This document shows positions 8,497 to 16,845 of a DNA stretch of 64,000 bases, one piece after another. Every line of letters starts with the position of its first letter. Positions within the stretch are counted from its first letter, which is position 1. The notes beneath the pieces were generated by a model. The model was not told the origin of the DNA. It saw only the letters and a program-made list of their open reading frames with translations, and made no database searches. The position numbers and the translations under genes are program-made. Origin of the DNA: Pedobacter borealis DSM 19626 (GTDB lineage: Bacteria; Bacteroidota; Bacteroidia; Sphingobacteriales; Sphingobacteriaceae); the NCBI RefSeq assembly GCF_000708285.2, contig NZ_JAUG01000009.1, positions 18,970 through 82,969 of the forward strand. The letters run 5' to 3'.

Positions 8497-9480
8497 TTAA
8501 AACGAAAGTATATCGATTAATTTAAGCCATTTAGAACTCACTTTTTCAGCATTAATGTGTTTAATGGCATGATCAAAGGGCGTAAAAACAATTTCACGGT
8601 TAATCTGGCCAGCCATCACACCGCTTTCGCCATTAATTAAACCTTCTACAGCAGCAACACCTAATCTACTGGCCAGCACACGATCCATACAGGTCGGTTT
8701 TCCACCACGCTGAATGTGCCCTAAAACTGAAACTTTAGTATCGTAATGCGGGTATTTTTCCTGCAGAATTTCGCCAACCTTAAATGCGCCACCGGTATCG
8801 TCACCTTCGGCAACGATAATAATTTTCGAGGCTTTATCTTTACGGCTATGCTCCAGTTTATGCAAAATGTCGTTTGCATTCATGTTTGCTTCCGGAATCA
8901 TAATGGCTTCGGCACCCACACCAATTCCACTTCTTAAAGCAATTAACCCAGAGTCGCGGCCCATTACCTCCACTATAAAAAGCCTATCGTGCGATTCGGC
9001 CGTATCTCTGATCCTATCCACCGCGTCGATAACAGTATTAATGGCAGAGTCGTAACCAATGGTAAAATCTGTTCCCGCTAAATCGTTATCAATAGTGCCA
9101 GGCAAACCAACAATTGGGAAATCGAATTCTTTTGAAAAAATATTTGCGCCTGTAAATGTTCCATCACCACCAATTACAACCAAGGCATCAATTCCATTGG
9201 CTTTTAGATTTTCGTAAGCTGTTTTTCTGCCCTCAACGGTTTTGAAAGCTTCGCTGCGTGCGGTTTTTAAAATGGTTCCTCCGCGCTGAATAATATTCGC
9301 TACAGATTTGCGGTCCATAGGGATAAAATCATTGTTGATCAGCCCTTCGTACCCACGGATAAACCCGGTTACTTCGATATCATAATAAATTGAGGCTCTT
9401 ACTACGGCCCTGATTGCGGCATTCATGCCTGGCGAATCTCCGCCAGAGGTTAAAACACCAATATTCTTAATCTTATTCAT
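8497..9480 (-). CDS. pfkA: ATP-dependent 6-phosphofructokinase
   Basis: 327 residues from ATG 9480. The family N-terminus IGVLTSGGDSPGMNAAIRAV directly follows MNKIKN, so this start is preferred to 9513. Other PfkA motifs are GGDGTFTGA, the substrate segment PGTIDNDLAGTDFTIGYDSA, MGRDSGLIA and GHIQRGGKP. The enzyme phosphorylates fructose 6-phosphate at the committed step of glycolysis. ATG 9480 overlaps the stop of the upstream dsbD gene (ATGAATAA), so translation is probably coupled, although the functions are unrelated. Confidence 0.97.
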   Translation of the reverse strand: MNKIKNIGVLTSGGDSPGMNAAIRAVVRASIYYDIEVTGFIRGYEGLINNDFIPMDRKSVANIIQRGGTILKTARSEAFKTVEGRKTAYENLKANGIDALVVIGGDGTFTGANIFSKEFDFPIVGLPGTIDNDLAGTDFTIGYDSAINTVIDAVDRIRDTAESHDRLFIVEVMGRDSGLIALRSGIGVGAEAIMIPEANMNANDILHKLEHSRKDKASKIIIVAEGDDTGGAFKVGEILQEKYPHYDTKVSVLGHIQRGGKPTCMDRVLASRLGVAAVEGLINGESGVMAGQINREIVFTPFDHAIKHINAEKVSSKWLKLIDILSF

Positions 9481-11167
9481 TTGTTTGTTTCTTAGCAAAT
9501 TCTGATAATCCATTGTCCAGATATTGCAAATATTTATCTATATTAAATTCTACTCCGATAGGAGGCGAAACTAATTCTTTTTCATCAGTACCCAAAAGTA
9601 CATAATATGGTTGCGAAATGGTATTAAATCTTTCGGCCTGCAAATGTTTAAATTTTTTACCGACCGTATTCACTTTTGTGCCTAAAATTTTAGAATCAAA
9701 TTGTTCAGCAACTGGTAAATCAGTTTTATCATCCGTATAAAGCGACACAACAATATAGTCTTCTTTCAATTTTTTAAGCACTCTCGGGTCAGACCAAACC
9801 CTGGCTTCCATTTCTCTACAATTTACACAGCCATGGCCTGTAAAATCAAGGAATAACGGTTTTTTCACCTCTTTAGCATAAGCAAGTGCTTCCTGGTAAT
9901 CGAAGAACCCATCAATATTGTGCGGAATGTGCAGGAATTCTGAATATTTCCGCTTTGGGTGGCTAGGAGTATTGGCTTGACTGGCGCCACCACCATTATC
10001 TTGTCCGATTACAAAATCCTGGGTTGACAAAGGAGGCACCAATGCGCTTACCCCTTTTAAAGGTGCTCCGAATAGTCCTGGCACTAAATATAATGCAAAT
10101 ACGAAAGTTGCTGTTGCAATAAATAATCTCGTCACAGAAACATAGGGAAGGTCACTGTCGTGAGAGAACTTAATTTTTCCTAGTAAATAAACGCCCAGGA
10201 TGAAGGCAAGTACAATCCAGATTGCCAGGAAAATCTCACGGTCTAATATTCCCCAGTGATATGCCAAATCGGCTGTTGAAAGGAATTTTAAAGATAAGCC
10301 CAGCTCTAAAAAGCCAAGAAAAACTTTAATTGAGTTTAACCATCCGCCAGATTTTGGCAATCCCGTCATTAAACTAGGGAAAATGGCAAACATGGTAAAA
10401 ATTACCGCTAGCGATAATGAGAAACCAAACATTACCACAACAGGTGTTAGCAAATCGGTATTAATGGCGACTAAAGAGGTTCCGATCAGTGGACCCGTGC
10501 AAGAGAAGGAAACAACCGCTAAGGTTGCTGCCATGAAAAAGATCCCGCTTAAACCTTTAGCATCCGATTTTGCGTCAAGTTTATTTACAAAGGAACTTGG
10601 TAAGGTAATTTCGAAAGCTCCTAAAAATGATACGCCAAAAACAATCAATATAAGAAAGATGAAAATATTAAAAAATCCATCGGTAGATATTTCATTTAAT
10701 GCACTGGCGCCCCAGATCAAGGTAATAATTACGCCTAAACCAACATAAATTACAATGATCGATAAGCCGTAAATAATGGCACTTCTGATTCCTTTTGCTC
10801 TGCTTTCGGCTCTTTTGGTAAAAAAACCAACAGTAAGCGGAACCATGGGAAAAATACATGGAAGAAAAAAAGCGGCAATACCGGCCAAAAGGCCTAAACC
10901 AAGGGTTACCCAAAGCGATTGTTTCGGGGCATCCTTACCAGCTACCGCAGCTTTTTCTACTTTGTCTGTATCCTTTTTTAGGGTATCTTTTCCCGTTTTT
11001 ACCTGGCTATTGGCTGCACTATCCTGTGCAGAACCTACTTCGGTAAAAACAATATCATCGGGAGGAGCAGTTGCTGTGGTATCTTGTGTTACAATAGCAT
11101 AACTCTTAACAGCTGGCAATGTGATAAACATTGTAGCCATTAACAACAATAATAAAACCTTTTTCAT
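9473..11167 (-). CDS. dsbD: DsbD-like thiol:disulfide interchange protein lacking the alpha domain
   Basis: 564 residues: a signal peptide, a short linker, then an eight-helix CcdA/DsbD-beta membrane domain (about 85-370) with the two redox cysteines in FLPCIFPMVP and SFSCTGPLIG. A C-terminal thioredoxin-like gamma domain carries GHGCVNCREME (CVNC, near residue 440). It passes electrons from cytoplasmic thioredoxin to periplasmic disulfide partners. The usual N-terminal alpha domain is absent and is encoded separately at 12296-12760. Between the two halves lie an XRE gene and a peptide gene. The sequence just before its ATG (ACACACAAAA) recurs before the alpha-domain gene. It ends overlapping pfkA. 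Confidence 0.93.
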   Translation of the reverse strand: MKKVLLLLLMATMFITLPAVKSYAIVTQDTTATAPPDDIVFTEVGSAQDSAANSQVKTGKDTLKKDTDKVEKAAVAGKDAPKQSLWVTLGLGLLAGIAAFFLPCIFPMVPLTVGFFTKRAESRAKGIRSAIIYGLSIIVIYVGLGVIITLIWGASALNEISTDGFFNIFIFLILIVFGVSFLGAFEITLPSSFVNKLDAKSDAKGLSGIFFMAATLAVVSFSCTGPLIGTSLVAINTDLLTPVVVMFGFSLSLAVIFTMFAIFPSLMTGLPKSGGWLNSIKVFLGFLELGLSLKFLSTADLAYHWGILDREIFLAIWIVLAFILGVYLLGKIKFSHDSDLPYVSVTRLFIATATFVFALYLVPGLFGAPLKGVSALVPPLSTQDFVIGQDNGGGASQANTPSHPKRKYSEFLHIPHNIDGFFDYQEALAYAKEVKKPLFLDFTGHGCVNCREMEARVWSDPRVLKKLKEDYIVVSLYTDDKTDLPVAEQFDSKILGTKVNTVGKKFKHLQAERFNTISQPYYVLLGTDEKELVSPPIGVEFNIDKYLQYLDNGLSEFAKKQTNE

Positions 11168-11265
11168 TTGTGTGTTTTGTGTGTGTATTTTTTGAAACCG
11201 TGAAATTAAGAATAATTTTAGAAACGATTTTTTTTAAACCACCACACCACGTAGATTTTACTTTA

Positions 11266-11303
11266 AAAAGAAACACTCCCGAAAATTCGGAACTGTTTCT
11301 TTT
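11266..11303 (-). terminator. Terminator after the XRE regulator
   Basis: AAAAGAAACA and TGTTTCTTTT form the lower stem, with CCGAA/TTCGG pairing inside it. The hairpin lies between the regulator stop at 11325 and the dsbD start, and has a T-rich tail on the minus strand. It separates the regulator transcript from dsbD. Confidence 0.75.
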
Positions 11304-11324
11304 GCTTGACTTTATATATTTTGT

Positions 11325-11747
11325 TTACTTTTCAACTGCTATATTTCTTAATTTCTCCTCTAATTCAATAATGTGTCTTTCTTGCTGAAGAATTATCTTA
11401 TTCATTAAATCAAATTCTCTTGCCGAAATAGTTATCTTATCTGCATTTACATCATTATTATCCAGTTTTTTACTTTTATCTCCATCATTAATAAAAACCT
11501 CAATGGGTTTATCTAAAATGTTAGCTATTTTAATTAAACGTTCGATAGAAATTTTAACCTCGCCAGCCTCTATTTTTTGATAAGCACTTTGCCCAATACC
11601 TAGTTCATTTGCGACATAAGCTTGGGTATAACACTTCTCGTCTCTATACTTGCGAATATCTTCACCAGATATAAATTTTAACTCGTTTCGGGTTAGAATT
11701 TGCTCGTTTTTAAAAGCATTGCGCAGATTTTCTGATTTTAAACTCAT
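11325..11747 (-). CDS. XRE-family regulator with a GG-leader-like N-terminus
   Basis: 140 residues in three parts. Residues 1-28 (MSLKSENLRNAFKNEQ, then ILTRNELKFISGE) resemble the leader of the divergent precursor peptide: from AF onward the two align without gaps over 19 residues, with 8 identities (A, F, L, T, R, L, K, G). The peptide's cleavable GG is GE here. Residues about 30-90 are an XRE HTH (YTQAYVANELGIGQSAYQKI). Residues about 110-138 form an amphipathic probable coiled coil (IILQQERHIIELEEKLR). A 34-bp palindrome lies 24 bp upstream, so autoregulation is likely. HTH is certain; leader mimicry is a sequence observation whose function is inferred. Confidence 0.88.
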   Translation of the reverse strand: MSLKSENLRNAFKNEQILTRNELKFISGEDIRKYRDEKCYTQAYVANELGIGQSAYQKIEAGEVKISIERLIKIANILDKPIEVFINDGDKSKKLDNNDVNADKITISAREFDLMNKIILQQERHIIELEEKLRNIAVEK

Positions 11748-11771
11748 GACTTAAAATTAATCTGTTTTTGT

Positions 11772-11805
11772 TTATTAATTGGAATAAATTTATTCCAATT
11801 AATAA
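11772..11805. promoter_or_regulatory. 34-bp perfect palindrome, probable operator
   Basis: A spacerless perfect inverted repeat of 34 bp centred between 11788 and 11789, with core GGAATAAATTTATTCC. It lies in the 157-bp gap between the XRE regulator and the divergent peptide gene, close to the regulator start. Dyads of this kind are typical XRE dimer sites. A second, weaker dyad (AGCTATT 11830-11836, AATAGCT 11845-11851) lies nearer the peptide gene. Confidence 0.65.
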
Positions 11806-11904
11806 TAAATTGATTCATGTTTAGCATAAAGCTATTCTCATAAAAATAGCTGATTTATCTCTGTCTGTTTACCTTTATAACAGTTTAAATCTTAAAAAAT
11901 AACA

Positions 11905-12144
11905 ATGAAAAAGTTAACTTTAACATCACCAGCCTTTCAGAAAGGCGAAGTGCTAACTAGAGCACAATTGAAAAAAGTAATGGGTGGGGTAGGTAGTGGA
12001 GGAAGTGATGACGCTTGCTCTTCACAGTGCCTCGCTATTGGTAGTCACTGTGGAACAGCTGAAAATCCAGGCACATGTGGCTGGGTATCAGACGCAAATT
12101 GCCCTGGCGGAGGCTTCGGTATGTGTTTTATTCCATTTGGATAG
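11905..12144 (+). CDS. Cys-rich double-glycine-leader peptide precursor
   Basis: 79 residues. The leader ends in VLTRAQLKKVMGG (GG at 27-28), the form seen in Bacteroidota natural-product precursors of the TIGR04149 type, which are cut after GG by C39-type transporter peptidases. The predicted core is 51 residues, rich in Gly and Ser, with six cysteines at 38, 42, 49, 58, 66 and 74, enough for three disulfides or thioether modification. No transporter, radical-SAM enzyme, LanM or protease lies within the window, so processing would be in trans. The divergent XRE gene shares leader-like sequence. Precursor class is fairly sure; activity is unknown. Confidence 0.8.
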   Translation: MKKLTLTSPAFQKGEVLTRAQLKKVMGGVGSGGSDDACSSQCLAIGSHCGTAENPGTCGWVSDANCPGGGFGMCFIPFG

Positions 12145-12264
12145 TCCTTCAATATATGCATGATTACTATTGAAGACTTTATATTAGTGTTAGTCTAATG
12201 CGTTCCAAAATGATGGCTTTATATCAAAATAGGGACAAGTTTTACACAATCATTAGTTAAAAAA

Positions 12265-12289
12265 GAAAGCTCTCGAATCGAGAGCTTTC
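12265..12289 (-). terminator. Terminator after the DsbD-alpha gene
   Basis: GAAAGCTCTCG and CGAGAGCTTTC pair as an 11-bp stem around AAT. On the minus strand it is followed by a run of six T, directly downstream of the alpha-domain gene. It could also stop the convergent peptide transcript, though the plus-strand tail is weak. Confidence 0.85.
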
Positions 12290-12295
12290 AAATCA

Positions 12296-12760
12296 TTATT
12301 GCTTTTTCTTATCTTTAACTGGAATACTAAACTCTACCTCTTCTGGTGGAAGACACTGTTTATCGTTACAAACCATAAACTCTACCTTGCCTTTAACAGC
12401 TGTTATACCTTTATTTAATTTTACTTTTTGCGTAAAAATTACCGCTTTTTCGAAATAACTTACGTTCATTTTAAAAGTGCTTTCGTATTTAACAATTGCT
12501 TTTGGCTCGATTGTTTTGCCAACAAGGCTAAAATCTTTGGAAGGTGCAAAAGTAAATGTAGTTTTTACCGGGCCACCGTCTTTCACATTTTGCGAATAGA
12601 TATGCCATCTATCCTCGATTGTCGCCTTTAAATATACAATTGCTTCATCTTTGCTAATTTTCTCTGCATAATAAGCCCAGGTAACCGGTTTTTCGATTTG
12701 GGCAAATGCACCGGCGATGGTAAAAAGTACCATCGAAAGCACTAGTGTGATTTTTTTCAT
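12296..12760 (-). CDS. Stand-alone DsbD N-terminal (alpha) domain protein
   Basis: 154 residues from ATG 12760 (MKKITLVLSMVLF), preferred because it opens a signal peptide ending near GAFAQ; the longer frame starts inside birA. The mature part is an immunoglobulin-like beta domain of DsbD-alpha type. It ends with the redox pair in MVCNDKQCLPPEEVEF, matching the CxxxxxC-PPE arrangement of the alpha domain in one-piece DsbD (the spacing here is four residues). It would take electrons from the membrane/gamma part at 9473-11167 and reduce periplasmic substrates. It starts 7 bp after the birA stop, as an operon. Confidence 0.87.
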   Translation of the reverse strand: MKKITLVLSMVLFTIAGAFAQIEKPVTWAYYAEKISKDEAIVYLKATIEDRWHIYSQNVKDGGPVKTTFTFAPSKDFSLVGKTIEPKAIVKYESTFKMNVSYFEKAVIFTQKVKLNKGITAVKGKVEFMVCNDKQCLPPEEVEFSIPVKDKKKQ

Positions 12761-12767
12761 TATGTGT

Positions 12768-13544
12768 TTATTTTGTGTGTGTAAATTCAATTTCTTTAAA
12801 ATTAAAGACTTTTAAGCCATTCTTTGTATCAACCGTTAGCCTACCATCATCTTCAACTCCTGTTATAGTACCTTCAAAAACCGCTCCATTTTGCATATAC
12901 AACGCTGGAATGTTAAAGTTGTAAAGCCTTGAAAGGTAATCATTTTGTAAAATACTATATTTTCCAGTCCTCAAAATTAAGTAGTATTTTTCCATAAATA
13001 TGAATAATTTATCCATAATATCCATTAAAAACACATCTCTTTGTAAAATTTGAATGACTGAAGTAGCACGTTGGCTAATACTATCCGAAAATTCGGATTG
13101 ATTAATATTTAAACCAATGCCAATTACTGATGATTTAATAGAATTGCCTGTCAGTGTATTTTCGATTAATATTCCGCCTAATTTCTTATTTTGGTAATAC
13201 ATATCATTAGGCCATTTTACTTTTACCCCTTCTGGTACAAAGCAAGATAAAGCATCACTAACGGCTAAACTAACGGCCATATTTAAATAAAACTGTTTAT
13301 TAAGTGGCAAAAAAGAAGGTTTTAAATAAATGCTTGTACTTATATTTTTCCCTGCCTGCGTTTCCCAAACGCTTTCCTGCTGTCCTCTTCCGGCAAACTG
13401 ATTATCTGCCATAATTACAGTCCCTTCGGCTAATGGCTCGGATTTTGACACCAAATCTTTTAAAAAGTTATTAGTAGAATCAACTTCTTTTAATTTGATT
13501 AAATTTTGACCAACAAATAGTGTCGAAAAAGTGTTATTTTGCAA
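12768..13544 (-). CDS. birA: Biotin--[acetyl-CoA-carboxylase] ligase
   Basis: 258 residues, catalytic plus short C-terminal domain, with no N-terminal repressor HTH (a monofunctional class I-like ligase). Motifs: VDSTNNFLKD, the nucleotide loop ADNQFAGRGQQES (GRGQQ in place of the commoner GRGRRG), WPNDMYYQNKKLGGILIE and IGIGLNINQ. It activates biotin as biotinyl-AMP and attaches it to the carboxylase carrier protein. It is followed by the DsbD-alpha gene on the same strand and diverges from rsfS, only 44 bp away, so the two promoters nearly touch. Confidence 0.95.
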   Translation of the reverse strand: MQNNTFSTLFVGQNLIKLKEVDSTNNFLKDLVSKSEPLAEGTVIMADNQFAGRGQQESVWETQAGKNISTSIYLKPSFLPLNKQFYLNMAVSLAVSDALSCFVPEGVKVKWPNDMYYQNKKLGGILIENTLTGNSIKSSVIGIGLNINQSEFSDSISQRATSVIQILQRDVFLMDIMDKLFIFMEKYYLILRTGKYSILQNDYLSRLYNFNIPALYMQNGAVFEGTITGVEDDGRLTVDTKNGLKVFNFKEIEFTHTK

Positions 13545-13588
13545 GTGTTGAATTTATAATATTGTAATTCCAAAATTAAAGCATTTTA

Positions 13589-13963
13589 ATGGTAAAAAAG
13601 AAAATAGTAGCCCTTTCTACATACCTTTCTGAGTTAGCCGTTCACGGCATACAGGAGAAAAAAGGAGAAGATATAGTGCGGTTAGATCTTAGAAATATTC
13701 ATACCTCAGTGGCTGATTACTTTATTATTGCGAGCGCCAACTCCAGTACTCAGGTAAAAGCTATTGCTGATAGTGTAGAAAAAGAAATATACAAAGCCAC
13801 TCAGACCGATCCAAGACATAAAGAAGGTTTTGAATCAGCAGATTGGATTATTCTTGATTATTTCGATGTGGTTGTGCACATTTTTAAAACCGAAAAGCGC
13901 CACTTTTATGGCATAGAAGAACTTTGGGGGGATGCAGAAAGCACAAATTATCAAAGCGCATAA
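13589..13963 (+). CDS. rsfS: Ribosomal silencing factor RsfS
   Basis: 124 residues of the Iojap/RsfS family. Visible motifs are KGEDIVRLDLRNIHTSVADY, FIIASANSSTQVKAIADSVE, and the C-terminal SADWIILDYFDVVVHIF followed by YGIEELWGDA. It binds ribosomal protein L14 and blocks subunit joining under starvation. It lies 27 bp upstream of ftsH, a linkage common in Bacteroidota. Confidence 0.96.
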   Translation: MVKKKIVALSTYLSELAVHGIQEKKGEDIVRLDLRNIHTSVADYFIIASANSSTQVKAIADSVEKEIYKATQTDPRHKEGFESADWIILDYFDVVVHIFKTEKRHFYGIEELWGDAESTNYQSA

Positions 13964-13990
13964 CCTATAGAACCATTTTGACAAAGACAA

Positions 13991-16009
13991 ATGAACGACA
14001 ATCAAAATACCAACGAAAAACAAGGAAAAAGAATTCCAAATATTCCTAAAAAACCACAAAAAGGATCAAAATTTAATATTTTCTGGGTTTATGCAGCCAT
14101 TATCATTGCGATTATAGCAGCACAGTTTTTATTTACTACCGATGGCGGTAAAGAAGTTACCTACCAAAAGTTTGAACAACAGATGTTACTTAAAGGCGAC
14201 GTGCAAAAAGTTGTTGCCTATAAATCAGACGATTTGGTTCGTGTAGAGGTTTACATCAAAAAAGATAGTTTAGAAAAAAAGAAACTATACGATGCCTATA
14301 AAAGCAATAGTACCTTTAGTGTAAATAACACCGCTAGCCCTGTTGTATATTTCAATGCCGGCACAATGGATGGCCTTGATAAACAACTTGCCGATTCGCA
14401 AAAAGACCTTCCTGCTAACCAACCAAGGGTATTGGCAGAAAAAACCAGTCGCAGCAATCCGTTAGCAAGCTGGTTCTTAAGTATCATTTTACCCGTGTTG
14501 CTTTTAATCGGTTTCTGGATTTTTATGATGCGCAGAATGGGCGGAGGTGCCGGCGGTGGCGGTCAGATTTTCAGTATCGGAAAATCAAAAGCAACTTTAT
14601 TTGATAAAGAAAGCCAGGTAAACATTACGTTCAACGATGTTGCAGGTTTAGAAGAAGCAAAAACAGAGGTAATGGAAATTGTAGATTTCCTAAAAAACCC
14701 TAAAAAATATACCGATTTAGGTGGAAAGATCCCTAAAGGTGCTTTACTTGTAGGTTCGCCAGGCACCGGTAAAACCTTATTGGCCAAAGCTGTTGCAGGC
14801 GAGGCTCAGGTTCCTTTCTTCTCGCTGTCAGGATCAGATTTTGTGGAGATGTTTGTAGGGGTAGGTGCATCTCGTGTCCGCGACTTATTTAAACAAGCAA
14901 AAGATAAATCGCCATGTATCATTTTTATTGATGAGATTGATGCTATTGGTCGTGCGCGTGGTAAAAACGGTGTAATGGGTGGAAATGATGAACGAGAAAA
15001 CACCTTAAATCAACTTTTAGTTGAAATGGATGGTTTTGGCACAAATACACATGTTATTATTTTAGCCGCTACTAACCGTGCTGATGTTTTAGATAAGGCC
15101 TTATTAAGGGCGGGTAGGTTCGACAGACAGATTTATGTTGATTTACCGGATGTTATCGAGCGTAAACAAATTTTCGAAGTTCACATCACTCCACTTAAAA
15201 AATCAGAAGAGCTTGATACGGAATTTTTAGCAAAACAAACGCCTGGGTTCTCAGGAGCAGACATTGCAAATGTTTGTAACGAAGCGGCATTAATTGCTGC
15301 CCGTAAAAATAAATCGGCAGTTGATAAACAAGATTTCTTAGATGCAGTTGATAGAATTGTAGGTGGTTTAGAAAAGAAAAACAAAATCATTACACCAGCC
15401 GAAAAACGCGCTATTGCGATCCACGAGGCTGGTCACGCCACAGTAAGCTGGTTGTTAGAACATGCGGCGCCTTTAGTTAAGGTTACCATTGTTCCACGTG
15501 GACAGAGCTTAGGTGCGGCCTGGTATTTACCAGAAGAGCGCTTAATTGTTCGTCCTCACCAAATGCTTGATGAAATGTGTGCAACTATGGGTGGTAGGGC
15601 AGCTGAAAAAGTGATGTTCGATACCATTTCTACCGGTGCACTTAGCGATTTAGAGAAAGTGAACAAACAAGCCAGAGCAATGGTTACCATTTATGGTTTG
15701 AACGATAAATTAGGAAACATTACTTATTATGATTCATCTGGTCAGAATGAGTATAATTTCTCTAAACCATATTCAGAGGATACCGCTTTAACTATCGACA
15801 AAGAAATTTCGGCATTAATTGAAGGCCAGTACCAAAGAGCAATTAGTTTATTAGAAGAAAATAAAGATAAATTGATCCAATTGGCCGATATCCTGATCGA
15901 AAAAGAAGTTTTATTTAAAGACGATTTAGAAGTGATTTTTGGTAAACGATTATTCGAAAACCAAGGAGAAAGCGGAACTCCCGGACATATTACTCCGGTA
16001 GAAGCATAA
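13991..16009 (+). CDS. ftsH: ATP-dependent zinc metalloprotease FtsH
   Basis: 672 residues. TM helix 1 is at about 28-48 and TM helix 2 at about 158-178, enclosing a periplasmic domain. A glycine-rich stretch ([14 protein letters not shown]) leads to the AAA module: Walker A GSPGTGKT, Walker [12 protein letters not shown], and second-region [11 protein letters not shown]. The zinc site is HEAGH, with a distal acidic ligand in [10 protein letters not shown]. It degrades membrane and short-lived cytosolic proteins as a membrane hexamer. Cotranscription with rsfS is likely; a terminator follows. Confidence 0.98.
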   Translation: MNDNQNTNEKQGKRIPNIPKKPQKGSKFNIFWVYAAIIIAIIAAQFLFTTDGGKEVTYQKFEQQMLLKGDVQKVVAYKSDDLVRVEVYIKKDSLEKKKLYDAYKSNSTFSVNNTASPVVYFNAGTMDGLDKQLADSQKDLPANQPRVLAEKTSRSNPLASWFLSIILPVLLLIGFWIFMMRRMGGGAGGGGQIFSIGKSKATLFDKESQVNITFNDVAGLEEAKTEVMEIVDFLKNPKKYTDLGGKIPKGALLVGSPGTGKTLLAKAVAGEAQVPFFSLSGSDFVEMFVGVGASRVRDLFKQAKDKSPCIIFIDEIDAIGRARGKNGVMGGNDERENTLNQLLVEMDGFGTNTHVIILAATNRADVLDKALLRAGRFDRQIYVDLPDVIERKQIFEVHITPLKKSEELDTEFLAKQTPGFSGADIANVCNEAALIAARKNKSAVDKQDFLDAVDRIVGGLEKKNKIITPAEKRAIAIHEAGHATVSWLLEHAAPLVKVTIVPRGQSLGAAWYLPEERLIVRPHQMLDEMCATMGGRAAEKVMFDTISTGALSDLEKVNKQARAMVTIYGLNDKLGNITYYDSSGQNEYNFSKPYSEDTALTIDKEISALIEGQYQRAISLLEENKDKLIQLADILIEKEVLFKDDLEVIFGKRLFENQGESGTPGHITPVEA

Positions 16010-16034
16010 ATAAATAATTTCTATTATTACATTT

Positions 16035-16070
16035 GCTACCCTAGTTTAATTATTAGGGTAGCTTTTTTTT
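16035..16070 (+). terminator. Terminator after ftsH
   Basis: GCTACCCTA and TAGGGTAGC (16054-16062) form a 9-bp stem, followed by eight T. It ends only 3 bp before the LUD gene start, so readthrough or an internal start would be needed to express that gene. Confidence 0.9.
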
Positions 16071-16073
16071 ATA

Positions 16074-16718
16074 ATGAAGGATAATACGACAGCGAAAGAA
16101 CAAATACTAAAAAAGATAAGGAAAGCACTATTAGAGAAGCGCGAAAACCCTTATCCTAATTTAGAAGAAAGTCAATTGTATAAAAAAAATACAGATGAGC
16201 TAGAGGTATTATTTGCCGAACAGCTCACCGCTATATCTGGCAACTTTATCTTCTGCGAAGACGGGATCGATTTTTTTGAAAACATGCTACAGTTGGCCGA
16301 CAAGTTTAAATGGCGAAAAATATACTGCTGGGAACCAGAACTTCAACAGTTTTTAAGCAAATACGAATTTCCCTTTTACCAAACTGATAAAGATTTTGAA
16401 CAGGCCGAGGTAGGCATTACCCTTTGCGAAGCCTTAATTGCCCGTAATGGAAGTGTAATGGTAACGAACCAGGGTGCTGCAGGAAGAAGGCTTAGTATCT
16501 TTCCACATCATCACATCGTGATCGCCAAAACCAGTCAGTTGGTTTTAGATCTTAAAGATGCTTTTCTGTTATTGAAGAATAAATATGGCAATCAAATCCC
16601 ATCAATGATCAGCAACATTACAGGCCCAAGCAGAACTGCCGATATCGAAAAAACTTTGGTTTTAGGTGCGCACGGACCTAAAGAGCTTTTTGTGTTTCTG
16701 ATTGATGATTTTAGTTAA
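16074..16718 (+). CDS. LUD-domain protein (LutC/YkgG-like)
   Basis: 214 residues. The N-terminal helix (AKEQILKKIRKALLEKRENP) and the core segments VGITLCEALIARNGSVMV, RRLSIFPHHHIVIAKTSQLV and NITGPSRTADIEKTLVLGAH match the LUD fold. LutC works in lactate utilisation with LutA and LutB, but no such iron-sulfur partners are visible here. The position behind rsfS-ftsH suggests the lineage-typical LUD paralogue of unknown role. Confidence 0.9.
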   Translation: MKDNTTAKEQILKKIRKALLEKRENPYPNLEESQLYKKNTDELEVLFAEQLTAISGNFIFCEDGIDFFENMLQLADKFKWRKIYCWEPELQQFLSKYEFPFYQTDKDFEQAEVGITLCEALIARNGSVMVTNQGAAGRRLSIFPHHHIVIAKTSQLVLDLKDAFLLLKNKYGNQIPSMISNITGPSRTADIEKTLVLGAHGPKELFVFLIDDFS

Positions 16719-16757
16719 GACTTTATTAATTTTGACAAATACTGCTCAGAACTAAAA

Positions 16758-16785
16758 ATGGCAGCAACTACTTTGCTACTGCCAT
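16758..16785. terminator. Hairpin between LUD gene and convergent gene
   Basis: ATGGCAG and CTGCCAT pair as a 7-bp stem between two converging genes. No T-run follows, so it is a weak candidate. Confidence 0.35.
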
Positions 16786-16845
16786 AATCATAGTTTCTGT
16801 ACTGCACACTTAAATTGCCCAATAATGATTGACTGTTGGACGTTG

